Counted from the stretch's first letter, positions 12,205 through 23,077 are shown. The stretch is DNA of 64,000 bases from Chelonoidis abingdonii (GCF_003597395.2 NC_133778.1:22387590-22451589); one strand, 5' to 3'. The notes: generated by a model from the sequence alone, not told the origin. Numbers and translations are program-made.

Positions 12205-12556
12205 CTAGTAGATTGGTGTCAGTCATTCCTGTTTTCTCTTTTTATTAATGATTTTGTATAGAGATGTCATTACTGTTCTATACATTTGTATGCAGATGGC
12301 ACGACTGTGCATTTTAATGGCAAATCTGTTTCTCACATAACGACTGAACTGCAAAAAGACTTTGACAGACTGGTTCCAGGAAAACAAACTGGTTTTAAAT
12401 GTAGCAAAAACTAAAACAATGCCTTTTGGCTCTCCTAATCATCTGAACTCAAATGTTGATTTTCCTTTGAAGTCAGAAATCTTCAGGAAAACTGTGGACA
12501 AACTTTTACATCTTGGTCCTGCCCACTCCCCAAGTTTAAGATTCAAAGGATGCTGA
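12205..12556 (+). pseudogene. LINE reverse-transcriptase fragment (CR1/L2-like)
   Basis: One frame reads FLFSLFINDFV, a stop at 12,259-12,261, then HLYADGTTVHF and a helix ending ELQKDFD. After a frameshift near 12,360 it continues TDWFQENKLVLNVAKTKTM and FGSPN. This order (LLFxxYIND, YADDT box, 'W...NKL.LN..KT..M.FG') is typical of reverse transcriptases of CR1/L2-type LINEs. The catalytic YADD has become YADG. With a stop, a frameshift and a lost catalytic aspartate it is dead. The exact clade cannot be settled by eye. Confidence 0.65.
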
Positions 12557-14148
12557 CAAACATGATGGGCCAAATGACTCCCCAGTCCTAACTCAATGGA
12601 GTTACACCAGGATTGAATGTGGCCTGTTAATCAGACATTGGGACTAATAGATTGGGTGCAGCTGGGATGAAGCCAATGGCATCTTAAAGCTGCCCAAGGT
12701 GTCAGTTTCCTTCTTCTCGATGTTCTGTATATATTAAACTCCTTCATTCCCTAGGTACCAAAATCATATTGAATAAGGAGCAGAATTTATAGCTTTAAAA
12801 AAAATCTATCAGGGGAAAGAATTGCAGTGATGTAAAACGTTGCAAAACTGAAATATTCCATGCAAGGTCCGAGAGTCGCAACAAACAGTGTTTTCCTTGT
12901 TGTTGAACGTGCCGTTTTCTATGCTGGGTGCAACACTGTATAGACATGGTGCTGATAGGAAATCCAACTGTAAATAATAAACAAGAGTAGGGAAAATATG
13001 TGTTACCTGAGAAGCTCAAAGTCAAGTCTGGGAACTGCCATATAATCCCAAACTCCTAAAATTAGCTCAGGTCCCTCTAGAGTCGAGGTGAAACTATTGC
13101 AATCACCAGACACTAAAGATGTGTTTAGACTCCGTTGTTGACAGGACAGCAGAACACAGATTTTCCCATTGTTCTAAATGTTCAGTAGAAGACAGCAGCT
13201 CCATTGCTGATCCCAATCTAGTTAAGTCCAATAGAGTTCAGATTCCGATCATACATGGGGTTTTCTCCCAGTTGCAGCTATGCAGACTGTAAACTTCTGA
13301 TTTAGTAGGGCAGCACTTCAATGAAATTGCAAAACATGGGGGTGGAGGGGAGGAAAAAAGCACTTGTTGAAAGCACTGGCTCCCTCTCTGTCTTTCCAGT
13401 GTAACTATGAGCAAGCGTCAGACTTTAATCACGTGGTCATTGACCACAGCTGCATTTTATATCAACTTCTGCAGCCTGTGTATAGGATGATGAACATAAA
13501 TCAGTGAAGAGCTGTTTCAAGAACAACAGCGTATATCATTAAAAAAGCATCATTTAGCAGCATTCTTTCATGACAAAGTGTTATGTCATTTTTGTTTCCT
13601 CATAAATAAAGCGGGTATTGGATACATTCTTGGCACAATAGAGCAGCTGCCAAACGTGAATGTGGTTTGAATTTATTAGAAGTGATTGATTATTATTTTT
13701 ATTCACCATGTTAAATGGGAAGCATCCTTCTGTGGGGCAACAGTAACTTTCCTTCTCTCTCTCCATCCCGTGTCCCTGTACTAAATCAACGCACAGGTGA
13801 AAACAATTGTGCTAATATTTCACACTGCAATTTCTTTTAAGTTACTGTGGTTGTATTTTTTCTGTAAAGAAAACTGCTTTTTATTTTTTAATGCTGTATT
13901 TATTTTTTTTTAAATTTGAAACACACAAGTTTCAGCAAACCAAAGAGGGCATATATGGAACACAGATATTGAAATATGTGAAATAAGGTCAAAATGGATC
14001 AGAAAGAGCTTATATAAGTACCAAAGGAGGTGGTTATCTGTATACATTAAAAGCTGCACTAGCAATATGAGCTTAAATATTACAGGAAACTCTGATGGGT
14101 TTACTCAAGAGTGTAACTCAGAAAAACCTGATATAGCTAAGGGGCAAT
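12557..14148. other. No gene recognised
   Basis: Short phrase 'aactcaatggagttacaccagg' near 12,590 is a common dispersed amniote repeat motif. The rest is AT-rich and unique-looking. No exon is evident. Confidence 0.55.
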
Positions 14149-14460
14149 GTGGTATATGCCGTCGTGTGCCAGCAATGCCCCTCTGCCATGTACATTGGCC
14201 AAACCGGACAGTGTCTATGTAAAAGAATAAATGTACGCAAATCAGACATCAAGAATTATAACATTCAATAACCAGCTGGAGAACACTTCAACCTCCCTGG
14301 CCACTCAATTACAGACCTAAAAGGCGCAATATTACAACAAAAAAACTTCAAAAACAGACTCCAACGAGAAACTGCTGAATTGAAATTAATTTGCAAATTG
14401 GACACCATTAAATTAGGCTTGAATAAAGACTGGGAATGGATGGGTCATTACACAAAGTAA
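14149..14460 (+). pseudogene. GIY-YIG endonuclease domain of Penelope-like element
   Basis: The frame runs 103 codons to a TAA with one internal stop (about codon 40). It opens VVYAVVCQQCPSAMYIGQTG, showing the GIY-YIG pair (VVY ... YIG), the CxxC-type cysteines of the Penelope-like linker and the Q-TG motif before a conserved Arg. It continues with GEHFNLPGHS and ends DWEWMGHYTK. GIY-YIG endonucleases nick the target DNA so that the element's reverse transcriptase can prime. The usual protein also has an upstream reverse transcriptase, absent here. Confidence 0.8.
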
Positions 14461-14793
14461 AACTATTTCCCCATGTTTATTTTACCCCATTACAGTTCCT
14501 CACACCTTCTTGTCAACTGCTGGAAATGAGCCATTTTGATTATCACTACAAAAAGTTCCCGCACTCTCCTGCTAGTAATAGCTTACCTTAACTGATCGCT
14601 CTCGTTAGAGGGTGTATGGTAAAATCCATTGTTTCATATTCTCTGTGTGTATATATATAAATATATATGTATCTTCCTTACTATATGTTTCATTCTATGC
14701 ATCCGATGAAGTGGGCTGTAGCCCACGAAAGCTTATGCTCAAATATATTTGTTGGTCTCTAAGGTGCCAGAAGTACTCCTGTTCTTTTTTCAT
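14149..14793 (+). mobile_element. Penelope-like element, 3' end with endonuclease domain
   Basis: The fragment holds the C-terminal endonuclease coding region (14,149-14,460) and a 3' untranslated tail. The tail includes a TA/TG-rich stretch (14,645-14,675), the hairpin phrase 'gatgaagtgggctgtagcccacgaaagctt' and the end 'aggtgccagaagtactcctgttcttt'. The same tail appears inverted at 23,623-23,930, and a related one at 48.8-49.0 kb. The reverse transcriptase part is missing: a 5'-truncated copy. It directly abuts the Gmr1-like RNase H remnant. Confidence 0.85.
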
Positions 14794-14856
14794 ATTAGAG
14801 GGGATTGATCTGTTAAAACTTTACTTTTGTTATTCCATGAATAAGGTTTAAGTTGC

Positions 14857-15250
14857 TTACAGCCCAAATGAGGGCATAGCATTCCTGCTTGATGCCAGCA
14901 TAGCTCTGTTCAGTGTGGGGGTCAGTTTTTTACTCAAGAAGAAGTAGGATGCCTCTTGTCCTCGACACCCTAACCCTGCACCTAACCCTGTGTTAGAAGC
15001 ACCAGTACACAGTACAAAGGGTTTAATGAAGTCAGGGCTGGCTAAAACTGGCTCTGTAGACAAAGCCTCTTTTATGTCCTTGAAGTCTTTCTTGCAGGCC
15101 TGCCTCTGTACCATCTTTTGTAAGGTCTGTTATGCGGGCCACAATGTCATGAAACCCCTTTACAAACCTCCAGTAGGAGCTGGCCAGTCCAATAAAGGAT
15201 TGGACCTGATTCTTGGTTTGTGGGGCAACTCTGAATAGCTTCTACATTTA
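14857..15250 (-). pseudogene. RNase H region of Gmr1-like element
   Basis: The minus-strand frame from 15,114 contains KKDFKDIKEALSTEPVLASP, then KPFVLCTGASNTGLGAGL and FFLSKKLTP. This is the connection between reverse transcriptase and RNase H in Ty3/gypsy elements. The catalytic TDAS motif has become TGAS (residues 37-40), so the first RNase H carboxylate is lost. The upstream part (15,160-15,250) carries a short reverse-transcriptase thumb-like segment with stops. Confidence 0.75.
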
Positions 15251-15561
15251 GGGTACGTCCAGACTACCTGCCTTATAGGCGGGTAGTGATCGATTTCTCG
15301 GAGATCGATATATCGTGTCTCATCTAGATGCGAAATATCAATCCCCGAATGCGCTCCCCGTCGACTCTGGAACTCCACCAGCGCGAATGGCAATAGCGGA
15401 GTCGACGGGGAAGCTGCGGACGTCGATCCCGCGCTGTGAGGACCCAAGGTAAATTGATCTGAGATACTTCGACTTCAGCTACACTATTCATGTAGTTGAA
15501 GTTGCGTATCTTAGATTGATTTCTCCCTACTCCCCCTGCCCCCCTCAGTGTAGACCAGTCC
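15251..15561. mobile_element. 311-bp non-autonomous DNA transposon inside the Gmr1 copy
   Basis: The ends are GGGTACGTCCAGACTACC and GTGTAGACCAGTCC, imperfect inverted repeats. TTA flanks both sides (15,248-15,250 and 15,562-15,564). The interior has the phrases 'gatcgatttctcg', 'cgatatatcg', 'gtcgactctggaactccac' and 'gaagttgcgtatcttag'. A full relative lies at 43.68 kb. A 3-bp TWA target duplication suggests PIF/Harbinger. The element splits the reverse transcriptase/RNase H coding region, so it inserted after the Gmr1 copy. Confidence 0.75.
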
Positions 15562-15564
15562 TTA

Positions 15565-16010
15565 AAGGGTCAGGCGAACAAATCCAATGCCCACTCTCTG
15601 TCCTAAATAACATCTCTTTTCAGCCCTCCTGCCCCGCAGCCGCCTTTGCACTTGGAGACCTTGACAGTGAGGTTGGCTTTCTTATGCCTCTGTAATACAA
15701 TTCCCACGTGGTTCAAGTGGTCTTGCAAGGAGTCACTACAGATAGCTAAGTCATCTACACAGGCCTTGGCAAAGGACTGTAATTCCTGCAACACTTCATT
15801 GACAAGCCTTGGGAAGGTAGTACCTGTATTAATTAGTCCCAAAGGCATCATTTTAAACTCATATAGGCCAGATTCCACTACAAAAGGTGATTTCGCCTGG
15901 GCAACAGCATTTAAGGGAATGCCCTCAAGCCAAAGCCCGTGTGCTTATGAATTTTGTACCCTCCAATATCCAGAACATTGGATATCCAGATCCAATATGC
16001 CTTCTATCTA
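15565..16010 (-). pseudogene. Reverse transcriptase, catalytic half (Gmr1-like)
   Basis: The frame from 15,878 reads ESGLYEFKMMPLGLINTGTTF, then VNEVLQEL and ACVDDLAICSDSLQDH. MPLGL-x5-TF and the (F/Y)xDD box with following 'S.S..DH' are standard for Ty3/gypsy reverse transcriptase. Both aspartates of the xVDD box remain (residues 41-43 within VDD). The piece joining it to the N-terminal half (15,880-16,003) is frameshifted. A 121-residue open frame on the plus strand is only its antisense shadow. Confidence 0.8.
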
Positions 16011-16492
16011 GGGTATGGGTGAAGCTGGGTGATAGCATTTAACCTCCTAAAGTCTACACAAAATCTCATAGTTTTATCCCTTTTAGGTACCATCATAATA
16101 GGAGATGCCCAGCAGCTTTTTGACTGAGTAATCACCCCCTTATCCAGCATGCTTACCAATTCCTCCTGATTTTGGTTTTGCGTTTCTCCTTTAGCATAAT
16201 ATGCTTTGCTATGAGCAGGGCAGGGGTACCTTGTCACGTCAGTGATATTTACAATCTTGTCAGTTAAACTTGGCCAGTTGGAAAGTACCTGGCTGTGGTG
16301 ATCCAAAATGTCTCTCATCTCCTGCTTTGGGGTGGGGTTCAAACCCTCCCACATCTCATTGCTCTCCAGAGACATTTCTTCCTCAGTCTCCCTGAATAAA
16401 TTAAATAAGCAGGCAGTAAACATTCCCCCATCAGCACAACAAATCATATGCACTGCCCTGTCCCTTTCATGGGAAGCCTTCAATCTATCCAC
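16004..16492 (-). pseudogene. Reverse transcriptase, N-terminal half (Gmr1-like)
   Basis: This 162-codon frame is the longest in the window. Its C-terminal third reads GVITQSKSCWASPIMMVPKR and then RFCVDFRRLNAIT, the first conserved blocks of Ty3/gypsy reverse transcriptase, including the FCVDFRxLN aspartate. The N-terminal part is the linker between integrase and reverse transcriptase, with PAHSKAYYAKG corresponding to the tether before the first strand. It is fairly well preserved but ends at a stop before block 3. Confidence 0.85.
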
Positions 16493-16739
16493 TGCCTTAT
16501 ATCATAAGTGACCTGTTCACTCTTTTTCTATCTCCTCAAAAAGACCTTCCCTTGCATTTTGTTCTTCCACATGGGAATCAACACTAACACCAAATCACCT
16601 TTGTCAAAAGATCTTTCTTAGCATGGCTGTTATACCAACCCTTTTGAAGTATCAGACTCCTTTCAAGATTTTGTTGGACTAAATCCATCAAAGCCTTTAA
16701 ATTCTCTTTAAAACAAGTGACATACTCCCCTACAGGCTA

Positions 16740-17454
16740 TCCTGTCTTCTCTGTAGTACCTTCCCAAGAGCCTCGAACCAAATCTTGGGGTCCCCTCACA
16801 TGTCTCCCAAAAAGTAGATCAGAGGGAGAAAAGCCAGTAGATTCTTGGGGGACACTTTTATGTGCAAATAATAAATAAGGGAATAACACTTCTTAGGGTA
16901 GGTCTACACTAGATGCGCTACTGCATCACAGTAGCGCGTCTGGTGAAGATGCTGTATGTCGATAGGAAAGCACTCTCCCATTGGCATAATAACTCCACCT
17001 CTGTGAGAGGCGGAAGCTATAGTGGTGGGAGAGCATCTCCCACTGACATAGCACCAGTGTAGACAGCGCTTAGGTCACTGTAACTTGTGTCACTCAGGGG
17101 GGTGTCTTCACTCCCCTGAGCGGTGTAAATTAGATCGACTTTAGCTGTAATGTAGACGTGTCCCAGTCATTGTCATGCCTGGTAACATGCATCTTCAGCA
17201 TAGCTTTCACTGTCCCATTAAATCTCTCCACCAGACCATTAGTTTCTGGATGATACAGAGAGATCTCTATGTGCGTCACTCCACATTACTCCCTCCCATA
17301 ACTTTTTGAAAACTACAGACCATGCACCATGGTCTGACAAGATTTCCCTGGGAAAACCTACTCTGCTCAAAATGATGAATAGGGCTGTAGCCACAGTCTC
17401 AGCTTCTATATTAGATAGAGCTGTGCCTTCAGGGTACCTAGTGGCAGAGTTCAC
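16740..17454 (-). pseudogene. Integrase core and C-terminus (Gmr1-like)
   Basis: From 17,454 the frame reads NSATRYPEGTALSNIEAET and RVGFPREILSDHGA. After a frameshift near 17,240 it continues GLVERFNGTVKAMLK (17,165-17,235), then, past the inserted transposon, VLFPYLLFAHKSVPQES and DLLFGRHVRGPQDLVRGSWEG. These are the DDE core motifs of gypsy integrase. Of the catalytic triad the first D is replaced by N, the second D (SDHG) and the E (LVERF) remain. The N-terminal zinc-binding part is absent, lost with the end of the protease by an internal deletion. Confidence 0.85.
16896..17164. mobile_element. Non-autonomous DNA transposon inside the integrase region
   Basis: The ends are GGGTAGGTCTACACTA and TAATGTAGACGTGTCCC (inverted). 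The interior phrases 'gatgcgctactgcatcacagtagcgcgtc', 'aataactccacctc' and 'acccctgagc' recur in the truncated copy at 39,843-40,043. The insertion splits an otherwise continuous integrase reading: HVTRHDNDW on one side, VLFPYLLFA on the other. I could not settle its target duplication. Confidence 0.7.
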
Positions 17455-17668
17455 TCTTAGCAGTGAGTTTGTCTTCTTCCCTTAGCAAACTTTCCTTGAC
17501 CAAAGTGACGTGGGATGCAGTTTCTCTCCAGCCCTTGCAATTGATGCCATTTACCTTAGTACTCTTAATAAATTCTTCACTGCCTTCCCAAAACTCAGCC
17601 CTAACATAATTCACGGGGTCCTGCTCCTTCTGTTCTGCTACCTTTGGGACCATGATGGTAGCATGCAA
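17450..17668 (-). pseudogene. Retroviral-type aspartic protease remnant
   Basis: The frame contains NGINCKGWRETASHVTLVKE followed by LLREEDKL. The position of the aspartic protease signature D(T/S)G is occupied by ETA (residues 49-51), so the catalytic aspartate is lost. The fold is cut off shortly after the flap region and runs straight into integrase in another frame, which marks an internal deletion. Confidence 0.65.
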
Positions 17669-17879
17669 CTTGGGGGTTGTGGGTGTGGATTGTGGCGATT
17701 TGATTTGACGTGGTCAGGAGCCCCATGGTGATTGCAGACTATCTGCCTTCCCATAGAATAGGGGGTTTAAAAACCTGGGATCCTTTGGTTTTTGTTTTTT
17801 TAAAATCAATGTTGGGGTTAGGTTTATTCCAGACCCTTCCTCCCTCTTACCGGGGTGGGGGGGGAGGGGAGGCAATTTC

Positions 17880-18045
17880 CCTTCCCCTGTGATTTGCACC
17901 CACCACGATCCCTTAATTCAACATATTCATTAGCAATTTCTGCCCCTTCCAAAAATGTGGAAGGTGGGTTTTTTTGGTCACAGATGGTTGTCTTTTCCTC
18001 ATCTATAATTATCCATAACAGTTGTTCCTGGGCTATCAGTATAGT
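17880..18045 (-). pseudogene. Gag C-terminal segment, SCAN-like
   Basis: The minus strand reads IAQEQLLWIIIDEEKTTICD, then NPPSTFLEGAEIANEYVELR. The pattern 'EQ(F/L)L..(L/I)..E...(V/I)...P.....A..IA(D/N)EY' is the last two helices of the SCAN-like capsid domain found in Gmr1-type gag. The upstream gag is missing or beyond recognition. Confidence 0.6.
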
Positions 18046-18378
18046 TTTAAATAATCACCTTCAGTCCCCGCCCCCATTATCCATTTTCTCATAAAATTAT
18101 ACATTTTATGCACATATTCAACACGAGTGATATTGTCAAACATTTTAAGATTTCTATACTTCATTTGTTAGGACTCAGTGGTAATCTTAAACCATTTCCG
18201 TGTGTTTTCTTTAAATTTCTTGCACACCATAGCATCACATTCCTCCATATCATTAAAAAACTTGTGTGTCTTTCCCAGTTAATCTGGTTTGGAGCATTGG
18301 CATCCACAGACTTCAGTTGTCCTACAAGCCATAGGTATCTAAGTTTTAATGTCAGGCTCTAGCCAGATGTAGCTATGG

Positions 18379-18524
18379 GTAAAATTTTCAAAAGCACTTG
18401 AGTGACTTAGGAGCCTACATTCCATTTTCAAGAGCACCTAAATTCCATAGAAGGCCAATATTCCTATTGAAAGTCAATGGGATTTAGGTTCCTAACTCCC
18501 TTAATTTTGAAAATTTCCCCCTTA
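18379..18524. repeat. Palindromic dispersed repeat (TTTTCAAAAGCAC type)
   Basis: The block begins 'attttcaaaagcacttgagtgacttagg' and ends 'gatttaggttcctaactccc...ttttgaaaattt', so its ends are inverted relatives. The centre has 'gaaagtcaatggga'. This is an old high-copy repeat; its mobilisation mechanism is unclear. Confidence 0.6.
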
Positions 18525-19923
18525 GCTACACCTTATATCTGTCACTATTGTGTATGTGTACACAGACTCACTCACTCTCGACCCTCCCTTGCAGAGAGTT
18601 AAGTGGAAAACAGCCATTTAAGTCAGTAAGACAGTGAGAGGCCCACAGAAAATGGTCAGTTGATTCATTAGGGACACTTTTTTTAAACAGAAAAACCTGG
18701 TGCTAGAACAGCTCAACTTAGGAATCTGGAGGAATGTGTGGATTTCAAAAAACATTTTTGGTTCTCCAGTCACTACCAATGAGGATGATTAGAAACCTTA
18801 TCCCATCCACTTGACCTGCAAGCCAATGGCATGTCAGGTACTAGATCGGGGACAATAATTTATTCATCGAATGCACTTCTCTTCTTGTTTGTGGAATATT
18901 CCTGAGCACATAATTATTTATCCAAAGTTAGTGTTTGATTAATTTTTCACACACTTTCTTTTTCCTCTGTGGCTTGGTATTCAATTCTCAGCCAAAATCT
19001 GAGTTCCCTTGCTTTGCTGTGATTAGTCACAAATCGCATGGTCTTATTTCTGTTCTCTAATTGATGCGAAACTTAGCTCTATTATAAGGTTTCTGGTGCA
19101 AATGGTCATGGACAGTAAATCTTAAATTAATTTGCTGTAGTATAGAAGCTTAAACTTCGCTTTTGGTGCATTCCTCCTCCTGCTCTGATAATGGGAAAAA
19201 CGCAACTCTGGGTGGCAGTTGTCCATGCTAGTGGCTTCCTTTTCCCCCTTACCTGTGTGTAGATGATCATGAAAGAAAGCTGAATATTTCTGCTCACCTC
19301 CCTCTCGATCTAGCAAAGGGCCTGTATACCCTGGTCGAGGCCGTTTGACATCGGGTATTGGCTACTGCTGAAGGCAGGATGGCAAACTTGAATGATCAAT
19401 GGTTTGGCTGGTGTGGCAATTCCTATATTCTTATAGCTGAATGGCTTTTTTCTTGTTTATTGAACAAAGTCAGTCTGATCCTATCACAAAATGTCAGGAG
19501 AACAGAATTTAAATAGAATGCTACTACTGTTTGCAGTTTCATGTGCTGCATGAATCGGGCTGAGATCATAGGTTGCAATGCAATGTATTTTCTCTGGAAG
19601 AACATCCATATTTATAAATTCTACAGTATAGTAAAATCCTGTCATTTATATATATGTGTATATATATATATATGTGTGTGTGTGTATATGTATAGGTTCA
19701 TCCATATTTCTGCTTAGCTGAGCAATCTGGTGGCTATCATCCAGGAGACTGTGACTCAATGGAATATTTTCCTGTCAGACAGTTTAATTAAACTGAGGTA
19801 CACGTAGGTGGATGATGTGACGGCGCTGAGTTCTGGGGAACAGTAATTCAAAGTTCATGTTCGATCCGAAGGGAGGGGCATCAGGATGTGTGGTAAGGAA
19901 AAACTGGCAATCCTAGGGTAGGG

Positions 19924-19954
<31 letters not shown>

Positions 19955-21645
19955 GGAGGAAAAACATAATGAAGGCACAACACAGGACTGGATCTTATGA
20001 TGAGTACTGGGATGACAGTGAGGTTACTGCAGAAAGAAGGAAAATTCAGGAACAAGTATGGAGGTTCTGACTGTAGAAGCAGATGGGGAAGAAAGAGGCA
20101 AGGGTGGAAACTCTAGTCCCCTTGAGATCAATGGCAAAATTCCCACTGAGTTCAGTAGGTCCAGGATTTCACCCATGGATCCCAGGAAGCAAGGCAGTTG
20201 GGTGGGGGGTGAGGGTAGGGAAACACAGATGGCAGAAATAACAGCCCTAGACCCCGCTATTTGTTGAGTGAGTGTTTGGGTGAGAGGCTTGCATGGCTAG
20301 TGCAGATTCTTTCTATCAGTAAAGATCTTCTGTTTCCTCACTCTTGCTCTGGCATCATTCACCAGCATTAAATTCACTTCTGCAAAAGGCCAAGAACATC
20401 AAATAACTTCCACCAAAAGCTTCTTCACACCCTTCCATTTCAGTTACAACAACAACAAAAGCAAAATGTTTTCCACATTAACCCACAGGCTAAATGTTTT
20501 TCTACCTCAGTTAAATATCGGTAGTTTATGTGCTCTAGTAGTTGCATCCATGCAATTCATTGGAAGGATATGAACTCATTATTTCAAAATAATTGTTGGA
20601 CAGCTCAGGAAATCTTTCCGCTTTGCTCCTTGCAGAAGTACAAACATCTTGGGTCAGGAAAACTATGGATTCCAGAGAGAATAAACTGCATTAAAATTGT
20701 AACAATTTTGTGACCCTAATGCATGCATGTTTGCTATTATTTACAGAAGCTCCCTGGGATGATAAACATGATATAAAAAATTTAACCACCAAAAAAAAAA
20801 AAGTTAAAGAAACATTATGGCACTGACTAATCCCAGTGAAGCAAGGAAATTCAGGACTCAGCAAGCTCCATCTGTAGTGCTGCAGATGCTGTTCTTCAGG
20901 GAGATGCAGAATATCAGGTGATATAACACACCATTCATTTTCTATTATGCAGAAGCAGAACCTATTTCTTTGTTCACATTAGTTTGTTGAACTCTCAATA
21001 TTTGTTCTCTGTAGCATGTCATCTTTCATATTGTAAATCCCATAGTACTTGGATAGGGGGAAGAAGGAGGAAAGAATCACACAAGCCCTTGGTCAGTGGC
21101 ATCCCAGAATCCAAGGGTGGCTTAGACCTGCCACGTGTTGCTCATGTGCTCCTGATGTCACTTTCTGACTCATGAGAGCTGAAATGTCATCCAGATGCAG
21201 GGCTACAGGCAGGGAGCAAGGCTTCCCCTTCAGGTCCTTCTCTTGGACAGCAGAAGCTCCTTCAGGTAGCCTGAGAATGGTTCCTTCTTCTCACTGCTCT
21301 CCTTGCTGGCCCCCTCTCTTCCAACAGACACTCGTGGCCCAGTGGGTCAGGACGTGGACAGGAACAGGTATCCAGCACTGTTGCCTCGTGACCCTGAGCA
21401 GTAGCACGTCCAACCCCCAGGGGTCAGCCATGATGTGAGGCAGATGGAGTAACAAAGAAATTCAGGGTCAGGAAGGACTGATACAGAAGCTGGGCCACTG
21501 TGGGAAGAGGGCCAGTGAAAAAGTAAAGGGGGAAGAAAGGACAAGCGGATAAATAAAGAGAAACAGTGATGAAGACAAGAAGAAACGGGAGCGAGATTGT
21601 GACCAGAAGAAGGAAGAAAAGAAGTGCTGCAGGGCCAAATAGGGA
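18525..21645. other. No gene recognised
   Basis: About 3 kb without a supportable gene. It holds a TA/TG microsatellite at 19,648-19,695, a (GT)n run at 19,924-19,951 and a short A run near 20,790. The remainder is unique-looking AT-rich sequence with chance open frames below 90 residues. Confidence 0.6.
19924..19951. repeat. (GT)n microsatellite
   Basis: About 14 GT units in an unbroken run. A further TA/TG tract is about 250 bp upstream (19,648-19,695). Confidence 0.95.
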
Positions 21646-21647
21646 AA

Positions 21648-21835
21648 AGATGGTCTTGTGGCTAATGCACAGAACTAGGAGCTAGGACTCCTGGGTTCCC
21701 AGCTCTGCCAGTCACTTATCTTGGGAAAGGCAAACCACTTTCTGTGCTTCTGTTAGCCTTCTTTAAAATGGGCAGAGTAATGGTGAAAACACCTTAAGAT
21801 CCCAAGATGGGAGCAGTGCTACACCATTATTAACT
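21648..21835 (+). mobile_element. MIR-type CORE-SINE
   Basis: Head 'gatggtcttgtggctaatgcacag', then 'ctaggactcctgggttcccagctctgcc', 'cacttatcttgggaaaggcaaaccactt' and 'ttaaaatgggcagagtaatgg'. The tRNA-like B box is 'gggttccca'. The tail trails off near 21,835. Confidence 0.75.
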
Positions 21836-23077
21836 AGGGGGAGGAAGGATGATCAATCATTTCATGTGCTCACATTTGCAAACGTATTGCTCAAGGATCT
21901 ACTTAAGCCTTCTAGGGCCCTGTAATTGCCTTTAGCTGCATGTGTGCTCATTAAAAGCACTTCTGAAATTGCCCCTCTGTGCCCTGCTGTGGCTGCCAAG
22001 GAATGTTTGTACTCTCCCTCATTGGAATGTGCATTGTTCGGCATAGCAGGCCATTACACTAACAGCTGTGAAAGGCACATGGAACAGGGATGACAATCCA
22101 CTCACCTTACTTCGTGTCCCTCTCATCGTTCTGGGCCAGGCAATTCCGCAGCTGCCCAAAACACAGAACCTACACTGCATTGACACAATGCACTGTGCAT
22201 TTCTGATCCTGCAGATGGCCCAGAGCGTAAGAGTTTTATATACAACAGCTGATCCAGCAGAAGCTTAAAAAACTACACGGATCTTCACCATGGATTTTCT
22301 ACACAAGGAATTTGGGCTGAGAAGATTTGATGAGGTTGAGCAAAACAGACCTTAGTTTGGGTACCAAGTAAGCTATCTGCACTGATGGGTTTTTGGTTCC
22401 ATTCATTTCAGTCTTTGGGCTGGTTTTCATGCTAGTTCCTCTTCTAACTGTAAGCCAGTTTTAACAAGGAAGTTGGCAGGAGGCTTTTTAGCTGTTGTTT
22501 AGGTGTCGGATATGGTTTCCACAAAACACCCCATTTTATTTTAATAATAATTACTGAATGCAGCTGAAATTACTACAGAAAAAATTGTAAAATGTCATGC
22601 AATCTCTGGAGAAAATATTAAAGGAGACATGTTTGACCAGTTTCGTTGCAAACAGAAGCATGGAGGATGCTAATGAACAAATTCAGTCAATATTCATACA
22701 AATGAAAAGCCTTCTATTTTATGCATAAATGTTCTTTGCACAATACGTCCATACTCCAGCCAATTTTTTTTATCCTACAGGGTAGTATTATATTTTAGAC
22801 TGGACATTTGCAGCTCATGTAGATTTCTAATTAAAGTAATACTGGATGATACTTGATGATGATGAGCCAAATTCAGGGAAGATGTGCACGATAGTGTATG
22901 TTCCAGTGGTAAGTGGTGTAATAATGGTGGTTTAGTCTGTGGGACTTTATGTTGGAGTTGGATACAGAGGGGCCAGAAGAACTTGTAAGATGATGCAAGA
23001 TAAACTATATGGGAGGTCACTTTATCTTGTACCCTCTTCTTAATTGCTTTACTTTCTGTCTCTTTTCTGGCTCCTTG
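21836..23077. other. No gene recognised
   Basis: Unique AT-rich sequence. No exon or named repeat. Confidence 0.6.

Larger units (their letters stand above)
14857..18070 (-). mobile_element. Gmr1-like Ty3/gypsy retrotransposon, decayed
   Basis: Read on the minus strand the order is gag tail (18,045-17,880), protease (17,668-17,450), integrase (17,454-16,750), reverse transcriptase (16,492-15,600) and RNase H (15,250-14,857). The reverse transcriptase sequence is Ty3/gypsy-like, but integrase precedes it as in Ty1/copia. In vertebrates that combination defines the Gmr1 group. No LTR was found on either side. Two small DNA transposons interrupt it at 15,251-15,561 and 16,896-17,164. Stops and frameshifts are present throughout. 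Confidence 0.85.

Noticed and set aside
15160..15447. 95-residue minus-strand open frame that looks like a novel protein
   Set aside because: Most of it is the inserted 'GTCTACAC' DNA transposon read through into decayed pol sequence.
15646..16011. 121-residue plus-strand open frame
   Set aside because: Antisense to the Gmr1-like reverse transcriptase, whose motifs are clear on the minus strand.
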